A DNA stretch of 8,943 bases from Campylobacteraceae bacterium UBA1877 (GTDB lineage Bacteria; Campylobacterota; Campylobacteria; Campylobacterales; Campylobacteraceae): NCBI GenBank assembly GCA_002352945.1, contig DDHL01000040.1, positions 1,203 through 10,145 on the forward strand, in the 5' to 3' direction. Of the stretch, positions 1 through 6,174 are shown piece by piece. Position numbers and translations under genes: made by a program. The notes below the pieces were generated by a model, which did not search any database, was not told the DNA's origin, and was given only the letters and a program-made list of their open reading frames with translations. How positions within the stretch are numbered: position 1 is the stretch's first letter; each line of letters begins with the position of its first letter.

Positions 1-46
1 AATTTAAACATGCTTTATAAGTTTTTCTAACTTGTAGCAGCAATAC

Positions 47-81
47 AACTCTAAAACTAAAGAGGTTTGATTAAAACCTCT
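47..81 (-). terminator. Rho-independent terminator of the mod operon
   Basis: On the minus strand an 8-bp perfect stem (AGAGGTTT at 74-81 pairing with AAACCTCT at 61-68, 5-nt loop at 69-73) is followed by a T-rich run, TTAGTTTTAG (60-51). The modD stop codon lies in the loop region, so the last codons of modD form the 5' arm. This is the only convincing intrinsic terminator seen downstream of the mod genes, so it probably ends the operon transcript. The T-tract is interrupted by A and G, so termination may be incomplete. Confidence 0.75.
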
Positions 82-916
82 CCATTTGACTTCCAATATT
101 TGCCATTCCAGCTACATAAACTGCGCTTGTAACAATCCCATCAACTCCGGTTTTGGCATACTCGTGCACATTTTTTAAGCCAATTCCGCCAGCTGCTAAA
201 ATTTTTGCATCCTTATTGGTGCTATTTTTATATGCAACAATTTTTTCTAAAACTTCAGGGCTGGCTTTATCAACTTGCAGCACAGTTACTTTATTATCTA
301 ATAGTAATTTTGCCTCTTCAAAGGTGCTTGTTTCAACTACAACATGCTTTTCTGGAACTCGCTCTTGGAGCTTTTTAATTGCATTTAAAAATTGGTCTTG
401 GTTTTCGTATAAAATTCTATGGTGAGGAAATAGAAGTATTGTTTCACTAAGACCAAGCCGATGAGGAAAAGCGCCACCTTCAAGAATACTTTTCATACAA
501 AACTTTTTTGCAAATGGAAAACTCTTGCGAGTTGTTAATAGCTCACACTTTGGATTGTGCGAGTGGATAATAGAGACCATCTCATGCGCAAAAGTTGCAA
601 TTTTACAACTAAATTCCAGCAATTTTTGAGCACTTCTCCAAGCATGATGCAAAGCTTCATATGAGCCCTCTAGCTCTAAAAGCGTCTGGTTAGCTTTGGC
701 AATCTTTCCAGTAGGATAAGCAAAATGAACCTTAAGACCAAGCAGTTCTCCGATCCGTCCTGCCTCTTTTATGCAAGATACCACAACGGGCTCTCTAGTG
801 AAAATATTTAACCTTGCTTTTACGTGGCTTGCATCTTGCAAATAGGTTGTCAAATCCCCATAAGGCACATCTTCTCGTACATAATTCATCAACTCTTCAT
901 CAGAAAACTCAATCAC
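71..916 (-). CDS. modD: ModD, NadC-like phosphoribosyltransferase-fold protein of molybdenum transport operons
   Basis: ModD proteins resemble quinolinate phosphoribosyltransferase (NadC) and are found in molybdate transport operons; their exact reaction is unsettled. Seen here: an N-terminal FSDEELMNYVREDVPYGDLTT segment (residues about 4-24), the TTRKSFP motif (128-134), GGAFPHRLGLSETIL (147-161), AAGGIG (241-246) and GVDGIVTSA (257-265), which match ModD in order and spacing. The frame is open up to an ATG at 985, giving 304 residues. The likely start is GTG at 916, which overlaps the TGA of the upstream permease (GTGA), lies just after GGGGAG, and gives 281 residues, the usual ModD length. 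The 23 extra residues of the longer form are not ModD-like. It is the last gene of the operon, so its expression should follow ModE control of modA. Family assignment is firm; function is inferred from context. Confidence 0.9.
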   Translation of the reverse strand: MIEFSDEELMNYVREDVPYGDLTTYLQDASHVKARLNIFTREPVVVSCIKEAGRIGELLGLKVHFAYPTGKIAKANQTLLELEGSYEALHHAWRSAQKLLEFSCKIATFAHEMVSIIHSHNPKCELLTTRKSFPFAKKFCMKSILEGGAFPHRLGLSETILLFPHHRILYENQDQFLNAIKKLQERVPEKHVVVETSTFEEAKLLLDNKVTVLQVDKASPEVLEKIVAYKNSTNKDAKILAAGGIGLKNVHEYAKTGVDGIVTSAVYVAGMANIGSQMERF

Positions 917-1602
917 ACACTCCCCTTTTTTATTTGACGTTTTTGCAAAAATTGTAGCAATCCAAAAAATAAAAACGATATACAAACCAAAATCATGCTC
1001 AATTTTAAAGCCAAATCATGGTCGCCATCAAAAACTGCATTATAGATTGCTAACGATATTGTATCGGTTTTTCCTATTATATTTCCACCTAGCATTAGTG
1101 TGATTCCAACTTCTCCAAGCGCTCTAGCGCTCGCAATTAAAAGGGATGCAAAAAGGGCTTTTTTAACTCCCGGTAGCACTACTCTTAAAAAAGTATCAAG
1201 CCTGCTTCGACCACTCACATAAGAAGCTTCAACAATACTTTTTGGAAACTCTTCGATGGCTGATTGAAGAGGTTTTACCATAAGCGGAAGTCCAGCAACT
1301 ACACCTGCAATGACAAGGGCTGGAAATTCAAAAATAATCTTTATATCAACAAGGGCTAAATAGCTGCCAATCCAGCCATTTCTACCCAGCAAAAGCAGCA
1401 AAAAAAATCCTACTGCAATAGGAGGAAAAATTAAAGGCAAGGTCACAAGAGCATCTACAAGCCAGCGCAAAGGCCAGCTTCTTTTTGCAAGCAAAAAAGC
1501 TAACGGCACACCAAGCACCAAAAGAGACAAAGCGCTTGCACTCACAGTTTTTGCACTAAGCCACAATGGATGAACAATTGCCCCTTCCCATCCTAAAAAC
1601 AT
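913..1602 (-). CDS. Second ModB-type molybdate/tungstate ABC permease
   Basis: Inner-membrane permease subunit of an oxyanion importer, 229 residues, the length usual for ModB. Hydrophobic segments lie near residues 17-39, 51-72, 88-109, 148-170 and 200-220. The cytoplasmic EAA loop that docks on the ATPase is EASYVSGRSRLDTFLRVVLP (125-144), followed by RALGEVGITLMLGG (160-173), typical of ModB. It begins 2 nt after the stop of the binding protein gene at 1605 and its stop overlaps the GTG start of modD. No good Shine-Dalgarno sequence precedes the ATG (only GGGCTTTAAAA), suggesting translation is coupled to the gene before it. It has no ATPase gene of its own and probably uses the ModC encoded at 2312-3175. 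It differs clearly from the first permease, so this is not a recent tandem copy. Molybdate or tungstate as substrate is inferred. Confidence 0.85.
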   Translation of the reverse strand: MFLGWEGAIVHPLWLSAKTVSASALSLLVLGVPLAFLLAKRSWPLRWLVDALVTLPLIFPPIAVGFFLLLLLGRNGWIGSYLALVDIKIIFEFPALVIAGVVAGLPLMVKPLQSAIEEFPKSIVEASYVSGRSRLDTFLRVVLPGVKKALFASLLIASARALGEVGITLMLGGNIIGKTDTISLAIYNAVFDGDHDLALKLSMILVCISFLFFGLLQFLQKRQIKKGSV

Positions 1603-1604
1603 TT

Positions 1605-2312
1605 TTAAAGCCCATATTTTTCAAATATTTTACGCGCTTTTTGACCTTGCAAGAAGATTAAAAATTCTGAACAAGCCTCATTGTTACAAGGCTCCAACTC
1701 CCCGACTGAAATGATAATTGGAGTGTAAAATTTTGGATCAATTCTTATATATCCTCCAATCTTATCTTTATTTGCGAGCGCTGCAGTTAAATTTATAAAT
1801 CCTGCATCAACTTCGCCAGTAAGAATATATGTAGCCGCTTGAGGCGCTGTTGCAACCTCGTAAATCTTTTGACTAACAATCTCTTTAAGGGCGCTATTTT
1901 CTAAAATCTCATCTGCTGCTATTCCATAAATTGTCTTTTTTGGCTGTGGCATTACAAGCCTTTGAACTTTGTGTGATGCAATATCTTCGAGCTTTGCAAG
2001 AGGTCTGTTTTTAGGATATGCCAAAACAGGCTTGCCCTCTCCTACATCAACAAAATTTCTAAATGCTAGCCCACTTTTTTGAAATAGATATTTTTTATCT
2101 CCTAAAACTAGAGCAATTTCCCCATCTGCTGCTTGAGCGCTAACTTGTTTCATATTGCCAAAAAGTGCGTAAACTTTATGGGAAGTCTCTTTTTCAAACT
2201 GTGAAATCACTTCCATTACCGGAGCTTTATATCCAGCTCCTGAAGCAATTTTTATCTCTTGGGCGTATAAAAAAGTTGCTGCTATGAAAAAAATACCAAC
2301 TAAAATTCTCAT
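1605..2312 (-). CDS. Divergent ModA-like periplasmic substrate-binding protein
   Basis: Predicted periplasmic binding protein of 235 residues. It has a short signal peptide (MRILVGIFFIAATFLYA, cleavage probably before QE at 18-19) and then a ModA-like fold: IKIASGAGYKAPVMEVISQFE (20-40), FGNMKQVSAQ (51-60), GEVDAGFINL (166-175) and a C-terminal QGQKARKIFEKYGL. The SSGxL loop that holds the oxyanion in classical ModA is replaced by FGNMKQ, so the ligand site differs. Two cysteines (209 and 214) near the C-terminus could form a disulfide. The ATG at 2312 is preferred over a TTG one codon earlier, because GGAGAG lies 5 nt before it and it overlaps the modC stop (TGATG). It pairs with the permease gene that follows. 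The ligand may be molybdate, tungstate or another anion; the sequence does not decide. Confidence 0.8.
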   Translation of the reverse strand: MRILVGIFFIAATFLYAQEIKIASGAGYKAPVMEVISQFEKETSHKVYALFGNMKQVSAQAADGEIALVLGDKKYLFQKSGLAFRNFVDVGEGKPVLAYPKNRPLAKLEDIASHKVQRLVMPQPKKTIYGIAADEILENSALKEIVSQKIYEVATAPQAATYILTGEVDAGFINLTAALANKDKIGGYIRIDPKFYTPIIISVGELEPCNNEACSEFLIFLQGQKARKIFEKYGL

Positions 2313-3175
2313 CAAAACTCTCCTTTTCCTTGAATACTTGGTGCAAAGGCTTTAGTACTTACTCGAACGCGCTGTCCAACTTTTAAGTTGTCAGCCTCTC
2401 TTGAGCTAAGCACTACTTCTACTAATTGTTGGCCGATGCTAACGATTGCTGTATAAATTAAGTCATTTTGTACAATATCCAAAAGCTCCCCTTCAAAAGA
2501 GAATTTTTGGGATCCTGTAGTTTGAAGCAAAACCTCTTTTGGGCGTCCGTCAGCTTTAATTTTTCCATGCTCTAAAACAATCACACGGTTTGCCAAACGG
2601 TAAATTTCACTTGGCTCATGGCTGACCATGATTGTGGTCGTATCAAAAGTTTTGTGAAGCTCTAAAATATCTTGCTGCAACTTTAGGCGCATTGCAGGAT
2701 CAAGAGCCGAAAGGGGCTCATCCATCAAAAGTAGTTTTGGCCTATTCATCATTGCCCTGCATAAACTAACGCGCTGCTGCTGGCCTCCGCTTAAACTTGC
2801 CGGATATCGTTTTTTAAGCGCCTCAAGCTCAGTCATCTCTAAAAGCTGTTTTGCCAAAATGGGATCTTTGTTAACATAAAGTAGATTCTCTTCTACACTC
2901 ATATTTGGAAAAAGTGCGTAATCTTGAAAAACAAAGCCTATTTGGCGTTTTTGAGGAGCTAGCGACATTTTAGAATTTTGCCAACACGCATTTCCTACAA
3001 AAATTTCACCATCAGATTTTGTCAACCCTGCTAGAATCCGAAGTAGCGTTGTTTTACCACTACCGCTTTGACCTGAAAGGGCGATAAATTTTCCCTCTTT
3101 AATCACAAGGTTTACTTCTAAATCCATCTTACCTGAGACGCCATGCAAGGGCTTTTTAATATTGATGCGAATCAT
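2312..3175 (-). CDS. modC: ModC, molybdate ABC transporter ATP-binding protein
   Basis: ATPase that powers molybdate import at the inner face of the membrane, 287 residues. In order: Walker A GQSGSGKT (35-42), Q-loop FVFQDYALFP (81-90, Q84), signature LSGGQQQR (128-135), Walker B LLLMDEP (148-154), D-loop SALDP and H-loop His186 (MVSHE). A C-terminal TOBE/Mop domain follows (about 225-282). E. coli ModC is longer; here one TOBE unit is visible, and the separate two-domain Mop protein in the same operon may supply further oxyanion-binding capacity. The ATG overlaps the modB stop by 4 nt (ATGA) and has a strong AGGAGG 6 nt upstream, so ModC is probably well translated. It is the only ATPase in an operon with two permeases, so it likely serves both. 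Confidence 0.93.
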   Translation of the reverse strand: MIRINIKKPLHGVSGKMDLEVNLVIKEGKFIALSGQSGSGKTTLLRILAGLTKSDGEIFVGNACWQNSKMSLAPQKRQIGFVFQDYALFPNMSVEENLLYVNKDPILAKQLLEMTELEALKKRYPASLSGGQQQRVSLCRAMMNRPKLLLMDEPLSALDPAMRLKLQQDILELHKTFDTTTIMVSHEPSEIYRLANRVIVLEHGKIKADGRPKEVLLQTTGSQKFSFEGELLDIVQNDLIYTAIVSIGQQLVEVVLSSREADNLKVGQRVRVSTKAFAPSIQGKGEF

Positions 3176-3870
3176 ACACTTCCTCCTACATGTAAACGCT
3201 CTTTTCGATTAAAAAAGTAACCCCCTAAAAGAACCAAGAAACTTAGCAGCAGCATAACTCCACTATAAATATGGGCTGTGCCATAATCCATAACTTCAAC
3301 AAATTCATATATAGCAACTGAAGCCACCTTGGTCTCACCTGGAATACTTCCACCAACCATTAAAACCACTCCAAATTCACCAACAGTATGGGCAAAGGTT
3401 ACAATGATTGCAGTCAAAAGTGCTGGTTTGATATTTGGCAATGCAACCCTCCAAAGCGTTGTAAAAGAGCTTTTTCCACTAAGAAACGAAGCTTCTAGCA
3501 TACTGTTATTTAGACTTTGAAAACCGCTTTGTAGTGGCTGGACCATAAAAGGAAGTGAATAGAAGCAGCTTGCAATTACAAGACCTGTGAAGTTAAAAAC
3601 GAGTCGAATCCCAAAAACATCTTCAATAAAAGCCCCAACAAATGAATTATGCGACAATCCCCAAAGAAGATAAAAACCTAAAACCGAGGGAGGAAGTACA
3701 ATTGGCAAAGCTGTAACGGCTTCTAAAATTGGCTTTACTTTTGATTTTGTTCGAGCCAAAAACCAAGCAAGCGGCAAGCTTACAATAAAAAGCAAGGCCG
3801 TTGTAATTCCTGCAAGTTTAAAAGAGAGCCAAAAAGGGCCCCACTCTAAATTCAAAAGCGTATCAATCAC
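3172..3870 (-). CDS. modB: ModB, molybdate ABC transporter permease
   Basis: Inner-membrane channel subunit of 232 residues. Hydrophobic segments lie near 15-38, 48-71, 90-112, 150-173 and 200-221. The EAA loop EASFLSGKSSFTTLWRVALP (126-145) and the following AHTVGEFGVVLMVGGSIPG (160-178) are characteristic of ModB. The likely start is GTG at 3870, since AGAGG stands 6 nt before it; this makes it overlap the end of the Mop gene by 8 nt. The stop overlaps the modC ATG. Near its 3' end it carries the core TTTACATGTA palindrome (3187-3196), immediately before the modC ribosome binding site. Together with the adjacent ModA and ModC it forms a standard ModABC importer. Confidence 0.93.
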   Translation of the reverse strand: MIDTLLNLEWGPFWLSFKLAGITTALLFIVSLPLAWFLARTKSKVKPILEAVTALPIVLPPSVLGFYLLWGLSHNSFVGAFIEDVFGIRLVFNFTGLVIASCFYSLPFMVQPLQSGFQSLNNSMLEASFLSGKSSFTTLWRVALPNIKPALLTAIIVTFAHTVGEFGVVLMVGGSIPGETKVASVAIYEFVEVMDYGTAHIYSGVMLLLSFLVLLGGYFFNRKERLHVGGSV

Positions 3871-4261
3871 CTAACACCTCTTTGATTGCAATTTCACTCG
3901 CTTTGACATACACTCTCACTTTTGAGCCCTCTTTTAAATCCATGCGCTCATAAGCACGTCTTGTCATGATGCTCTCTATTACTCCAACTGCAGTTTGGCA
4001 CAAAACACTATAGAGCAGTTTTCCTTTGATAATTTGTGCAACAGTTGCATCAATGCGGTTTGAGAGGCCTATTTTTTCAAATTCATCTTGAGCAATGATT
4101 GAACTTGTGGATTTAAAGCCAAGTCGAACAATATCTCCTATGCCGACTTTTGGCAGCTCCAAGCCCATCATCCACAATGAAATTCCCTCGGCCTCAAATC
4201 CGACTACATGTAAATTTCCCTCTCGTTCTACTCGAACAATACGGGCTTTGATGCTATTCAT
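3863..4261 (-). CDS. Two-domain Mop/TOBE molybdate-binding protein
   Basis: A 132-residue cytoplasmic protein made of two consecutive Mop (TOBE) units with no DNA-binding or ATPase domain. Unit 1 is MNSIKARIVRVEREGNL to FKSTSSIIA (1-57). Unit 2 is NRIDATVAQIIKGKLLYSVL to VYVKASEIAI (68-126). The second is closest to the canonical form (VKAS near the end); the first has an unusual ISLWMMGLELP stretch (27-37). Mop-type proteins bind molybdate or tungstate and can buffer it, deliver it to cofactor synthesis or assist regulation; which applies here is unknown. Its ATG overlaps the modA stop (ATGA) with no visible Shine-Dalgarno sequence, so translation should depend on modA. From memory, a gene of similar type sits between modA and modB in Campylobacter jejuni. 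I assign no symbol. Confidence 0.85.
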   Translation of the reverse strand: MNSIKARIVRVEREGNLHVVGFEAEGISLWMMGLELPKVGIGDIVRLGFKSTSSIIAQDEFEKIGLSNRIDATVAQIIKGKLLYSVLCQTAVGVIESIMTRRAYERMDLKEGSKVRVYVKASEIAIKEVLGD

Positions 4262-5010
4262 GGAAGCAAGTAACCGTATCTTGATAGAATTTCACGCGCA
4301 CCATCACTTAGCATAAATTCATAAAACGCCTTTGCCTCGGGGTTATCTTGAGCTCTTTTAAGAAGAACGATTCCTTGATCAATTGGTGTGTAAGTTTTTG
4401 AATCTACTAAGGCCCAGTGTGTGCCCTCTTTGTATTGGGTCATCTTATCTGAGTACATTGCTGAGGCATTAACTAGACCAATATCAGCTGCTTTTAACGC
4501 ATATGTAACAGTTTGGGGAATACTTTCTGCATAAACCAGTTTTGGGGCAACCTCATCATATATGCCAACATTTTTCATCGCCTCTACTGCAGCAGTCCCG
4601 TATGGTGCTGTTTTTGGGTTGGCAATAGCAATTTTTCCTATTTTTTTGCTAGTTAAAAGTTTGAGTCCATCGCTAAAATCAGTAGATTTTGAAGTCAAAA
4701 ATGCTAAGGCTCCTTGGGCATAAATTTTTGGCTCTGTGACAGCTATTTTTTCTAAATATAACGCTTTGGGATAAGCCATGTTTGCAGCCATAAAAATATC
4801 AAACGGAGCGCCATTTCTAATTTGAGCAGTCAATTTTCCACTACTTGTGAGAGATGTTTCAACCTTTGTATCTGGATATGTTTCATTAAAAGCGCTAATT
4901 AACTCATCCATCGCATAAGTAACGTTTGCAGCTACTGCCAATGTTATCTTGCCCGCATGCAGGCTAACTCCAATAAACAAAGCTAAAAAAATAGCTAATA
5001 TCTTTTTCAT
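4258..5010 (-). CDS. modA: ModA, periplasmic molybdate-binding protein
   Basis: Periplasmic oxyanion receptor of 250 residues. It has a signal peptide (MKKILAIFLALFIGVSLHA, 1-19) followed by the classical ModA blocks: ITLAVAANVTYAMDEL (22-37), TSSGKLTAQIRNGAPFDIFM (55-74), ANPKTAPYGTAAVEAM (130-145), ESIPQTVTYALKAADIGLVN (162-181) and YTPIDQGIVLL (207-217). The first ligand loop has AANV where E. coli ModA has AASL, a variant I recall from other bacterial ModA proteins. The start is the ATG at 5010 with AAGGA 6 nt upstream. It is the first gene of the operon, and a ModE-type operator lies 37 nt before the start codon. High intracellular molybdate should therefore repress it through ModE. Confidence 0.95.
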   Translation of the reverse strand: MKKILAIFLALFIGVSLHAGKITLAVAANVTYAMDELISAFNETYPDTKVETSLTSSGKLTAQIRNGAPFDIFMAANMAYPKALYLEKIAVTEPKIYAQGALAFLTSKSTDFSDGLKLLTSKKIGKIAIANPKTAPYGTAAVEAMKNVGIYDEVAPKLVYAESIPQTVTYALKAADIGLVNASAMYSDKMTQYKEGTHWALVDSKTYTPIDQGIVLLKRAQDNPEAKAFYEFMLSDGAREILSRYGYLLP

Positions 5011-5046
5011 CTTTTTTCCTTTTAGATAAAACTACATAATGATTTG

Positions 5047-5074
5047 CTCGTTATGTATCTGAAAATATAACGAT
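5047..5074 (-). promoter_or_regulatory. ModE operator at modA
   Basis: On the minus strand the two halves are ATCGTTATATT (5074-5064) and TACATAACGAG (5057-5047), separated by 6 bp. From memory this is very close to the E. coli modA operator and to the general ModE consensus (ATCGTTATATA, N6, TATATAACGAT). The left half matches that consensus at 10 of 11 positions and the right half at 9 of 11. It ends 37 nt before the modA ATG and overlaps the likely -10, so molybdate-bound ModE should block transcription. Confidence 0.85.
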
Positions 5075-5077
5075 AAT

Positions 5078-5089
5078 TCTCTTAAGAGA
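5078..5089. repeat. 12-bp palindrome upstream of the modA operator
   Basis: TCTCTTAAGAGA is a perfect palindrome 3 bp upstream (in the sense of modA transcription) of the ModE operator. It could be a binding site for a second regulator of the operon. No family can be named from the sequence. Confidence 0.4.
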
Positions 5090-5220
5090 TTCTTTAATGT
5101 GCAATTTTTATCAATTTTTAAACTAAATCCCTAAAAATAGATATGTTTAAGCCATTTTCAAATATAATTCAAAAGAAATTTCTTCCAAAAGGGTGATTAA
5201 AAATAGTGCAATCAACTAAA

Positions 5221-5248
5221 ATCGTTATATAAGTAGTAATATAATGTT
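5221..5248. promoter_or_regulatory. Second ModE-type operator, just after modE
   Basis: On the plus strand ATCGTTATATA (5221-5231, 11 of 11 to the consensus) is followed after 6 bp by AATATAATGTT (5238-5248, 8 of 11). It lies 13 bp beyond the modE stop codon and about 174 bp centre to centre from the modA operator. This could let two ModE dimers act together by looping, or block read-through from modE. The role is inferred; the sequence match is direct. Confidence 0.7.
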
Positions 5249-5260
5249 ACCTTTTAAGTG

Positions 5261-6040
5261 TTAGGCTCCCAACATTACGCTTGAAGCTTTAAAATGGGCA
5301 AATACTTTTTGGCCTTTGGCTAAGTTTAATTCATCCACAACAGAGTTTGCCAAGGTTGCAGTGACTGTGCTTTTACTCTCAAGCTCAACTGTTACTTCAG
5401 AGTGTGTGGCTCCTTTGAGCAACTGAACAATTTCTCCTTGTAGACAGTTTTCATAACTACTATCTTGCGGGGACTGTTTTGAGATGCCAATAGAGCTTGC
5501 TTTAATAATTGCTATGACTTTATCATTAATTCCAATACCAAGATTTTCAAAGCTTTGGAGAGTAATTGATGAGTAAAGCTTATCAAATCCCTTGACAGTC
5601 AATTCCACTTGAGCCCTTACGGCATCGGCCTTGATAGAAGTTACCACTCCCATAAGTTGGTTTCTAGCGCTAAGGCGCAAAGGGATTTTATCAAGAATGG
5701 AGGTCATATCTTCGATTGTTTTATAATCTTTTGAGAAAAGATCTAAAAATTGTCGGTGCTTTTTTTCTATTGTGTGGAATGCTTCAATTAACTCTTCAGC
5801 CCTTGGAGTTAGGGATGTTCCACCCCCTCCTTTACCTCCGCTTACACGCTCAACAAGTGGAGTATCGGCAAGATTATTCATGGCATCAACCGCATCCCAT
5901 GCAGCCTTATAACTCATCTTCATCGCTTTGGCTGCTGCATGGATTGAACCTGTTTTTTTAATATTTTCTAATAACGCAATACGTCCGCTTCCTAGAAAAT
6001 TTTTATCCTTTTTTGTCATCCATAATCGTGCCTCTAACAT
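5261..6040 (-). CDS. modE: ModE, molybdate-responsive transcriptional regulator
   Basis: Cytoplasmic regulator of 259 residues with the full-length ModE plan. An N-terminal winged helix-turn-helix (about 15-105) contains GSIHAAAKAMKMSYKAAWDA (31-50), PLVERVSGGKGGGGTSLTPR (61-80) and a dimerising helix. Two Mop/TOBE molybdate-binding units follow: SARNQLMGVV to IIKASSIGI (124-186) and ENCLQGEIVQ to HFKASSVML (197-257). The frame opens at 6091, but ATG 6040 is chosen because AAAGGGG stands 8 nt before it and the resulting length fits ModE (262 in E. coli). With molybdate or tungstate bound, ModE normally represses mod operons. A consensus-like operator lies upstream of its own promoter, so autoregulation is possible. 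Confidence 0.93.
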   Translation of the reverse strand: MLEARLWMTKKDKNFLGSGRIALLENIKKTGSIHAAAKAMKMSYKAAWDAVDAMNNLADTPLVERVSGGKGGGGTSLTPRAEELIEAFHTIEKKHRQFLDLFSKDYKTIEDMTSILDKIPLRLSARNQLMGVVTSIKADAVRAQVELTVKGFDKLYSSITLQSFENLGIGINDKVIAIIKASSIGISKQSPQDSSYENCLQGEIVQLLKGATHSEVTVELESKSTVTATLANSVVDELNLAKGQKVFAHFKASSVMLGA

Positions 6041-6080
6041 CTTGATTGCCCCTTTATATAAATCAATTAACTTATTTTGA

Positions 6081-6108
6081 AGTATACCCAAATCTTTTTA
6101 CTATTCAA
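6081..6108 (-). promoter_or_regulatory. modE: Probable modE promoter
   Basis: On the minus strand TTGAAT (6108-6103) and TATACT (6086-6081) are separated by 16 bp, a reasonable sigma-70 pair. Transcription would start near 6074, leaving a leader of about 34 nt before the modE ATG at 6040. The ModE-type operator at 6120-6147 lies upstream of this -35 rather than over it, so it would not simply occlude this promoter. Confidence 0.55.
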
Positions 6109-6119
6109 AAAAAATGTTG

Positions 6120-6147
6120 TGCGTTGTATTTTTTTATATATTACGAT
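6120..6147 (+). promoter_or_regulatory. Third ModE-type operator, between modE and the cupin gene
   Basis: The halves are TGCGTTGTATT (6120-6130, 7 of 11 to the consensus) and TATATTACGAT (6137-6147, 10 of 11), with a 6-bp spacer. The site covers the -35 and spacer of a plus-strand promoter (TTGTAT 6124-6129, TATACT 6147-6152), a repressing position for the cupin gene. It is upstream of the modE -35. The left half is weak, so this is the least certain of the three sites. Confidence 0.55.
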
Positions 6148-6152
6148 ATACT
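6124..6152 (+). promoter_or_regulatory. Probable promoter of the cupin gene
   Basis: TTGTAT (6124-6129) and TATACT (6147-6152) are spaced by 17 bp. A start near 6159 would give a leader of about 130 nt before the cupin ATG at 6290. The promoter is almost entirely covered by the ModE-type operator. Confidence 0.5.
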
Positions 6153-6174
6153 TTTTTTGATAAACCTCCTGAAT

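Larger units (their letters stand above)
5011..5260. promoter_or_regulatory. modE-modA intergenic control region
   Basis: This 250-bp gap between the modE stop and the modA start has no gene. It holds two ModE-type operators (5047-5074 and 5221-5248), a perfect 12-bp palindrome TCTCTTAAGAGA (5078-5089), and a 9-bp direct repeat CAATTTTTA (5102-5110 and 5112-5120). No clear terminator follows modE, so some modE transcripts could run into modA. A minus-strand TATATT (5069-5064) inside the first operator is the best -10 candidate for modA; no good -35 accompanies it. Confidence 0.6.

Noticed and set aside
1..60. Gene content at the left edge
   Set aside because: Apart from the terminator T-tract there is no start codon with a ribosome binding site and no recognisable coding or RNA structure in this short stretch.
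153..425. Plus-strand open frame opposite modD, and similar frames at 3329-3520, 4095-4316, 5716-5961 and 8495-8722
   Set aside because: They lie opposite well-supported genes, have no recognisable domains, and their composition reflects the coding of the other strand.
917..985. N-terminal extension of ModD from the ATG at 985
   Set aside because: It would overlap the upstream permease gene by 73 nt, encodes a hydrophobic stretch not found in ModD, and a GTG coupled to the previous stop gives the usual length.
5170..5190. AAGAAATTTCTT with neighbouring T-run as a terminator for modE
   Set aside because: The stem is too short and purely AT with almost no loop; there is no GC-rich base.
6041..6091. 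N-terminal extension of ModE from 6091
   Set aside because: The ATG at 6040 has a good Shine-Dalgarno sequence and gives the normal ModE length, and the longer form would start upstream of the predicted promoter.
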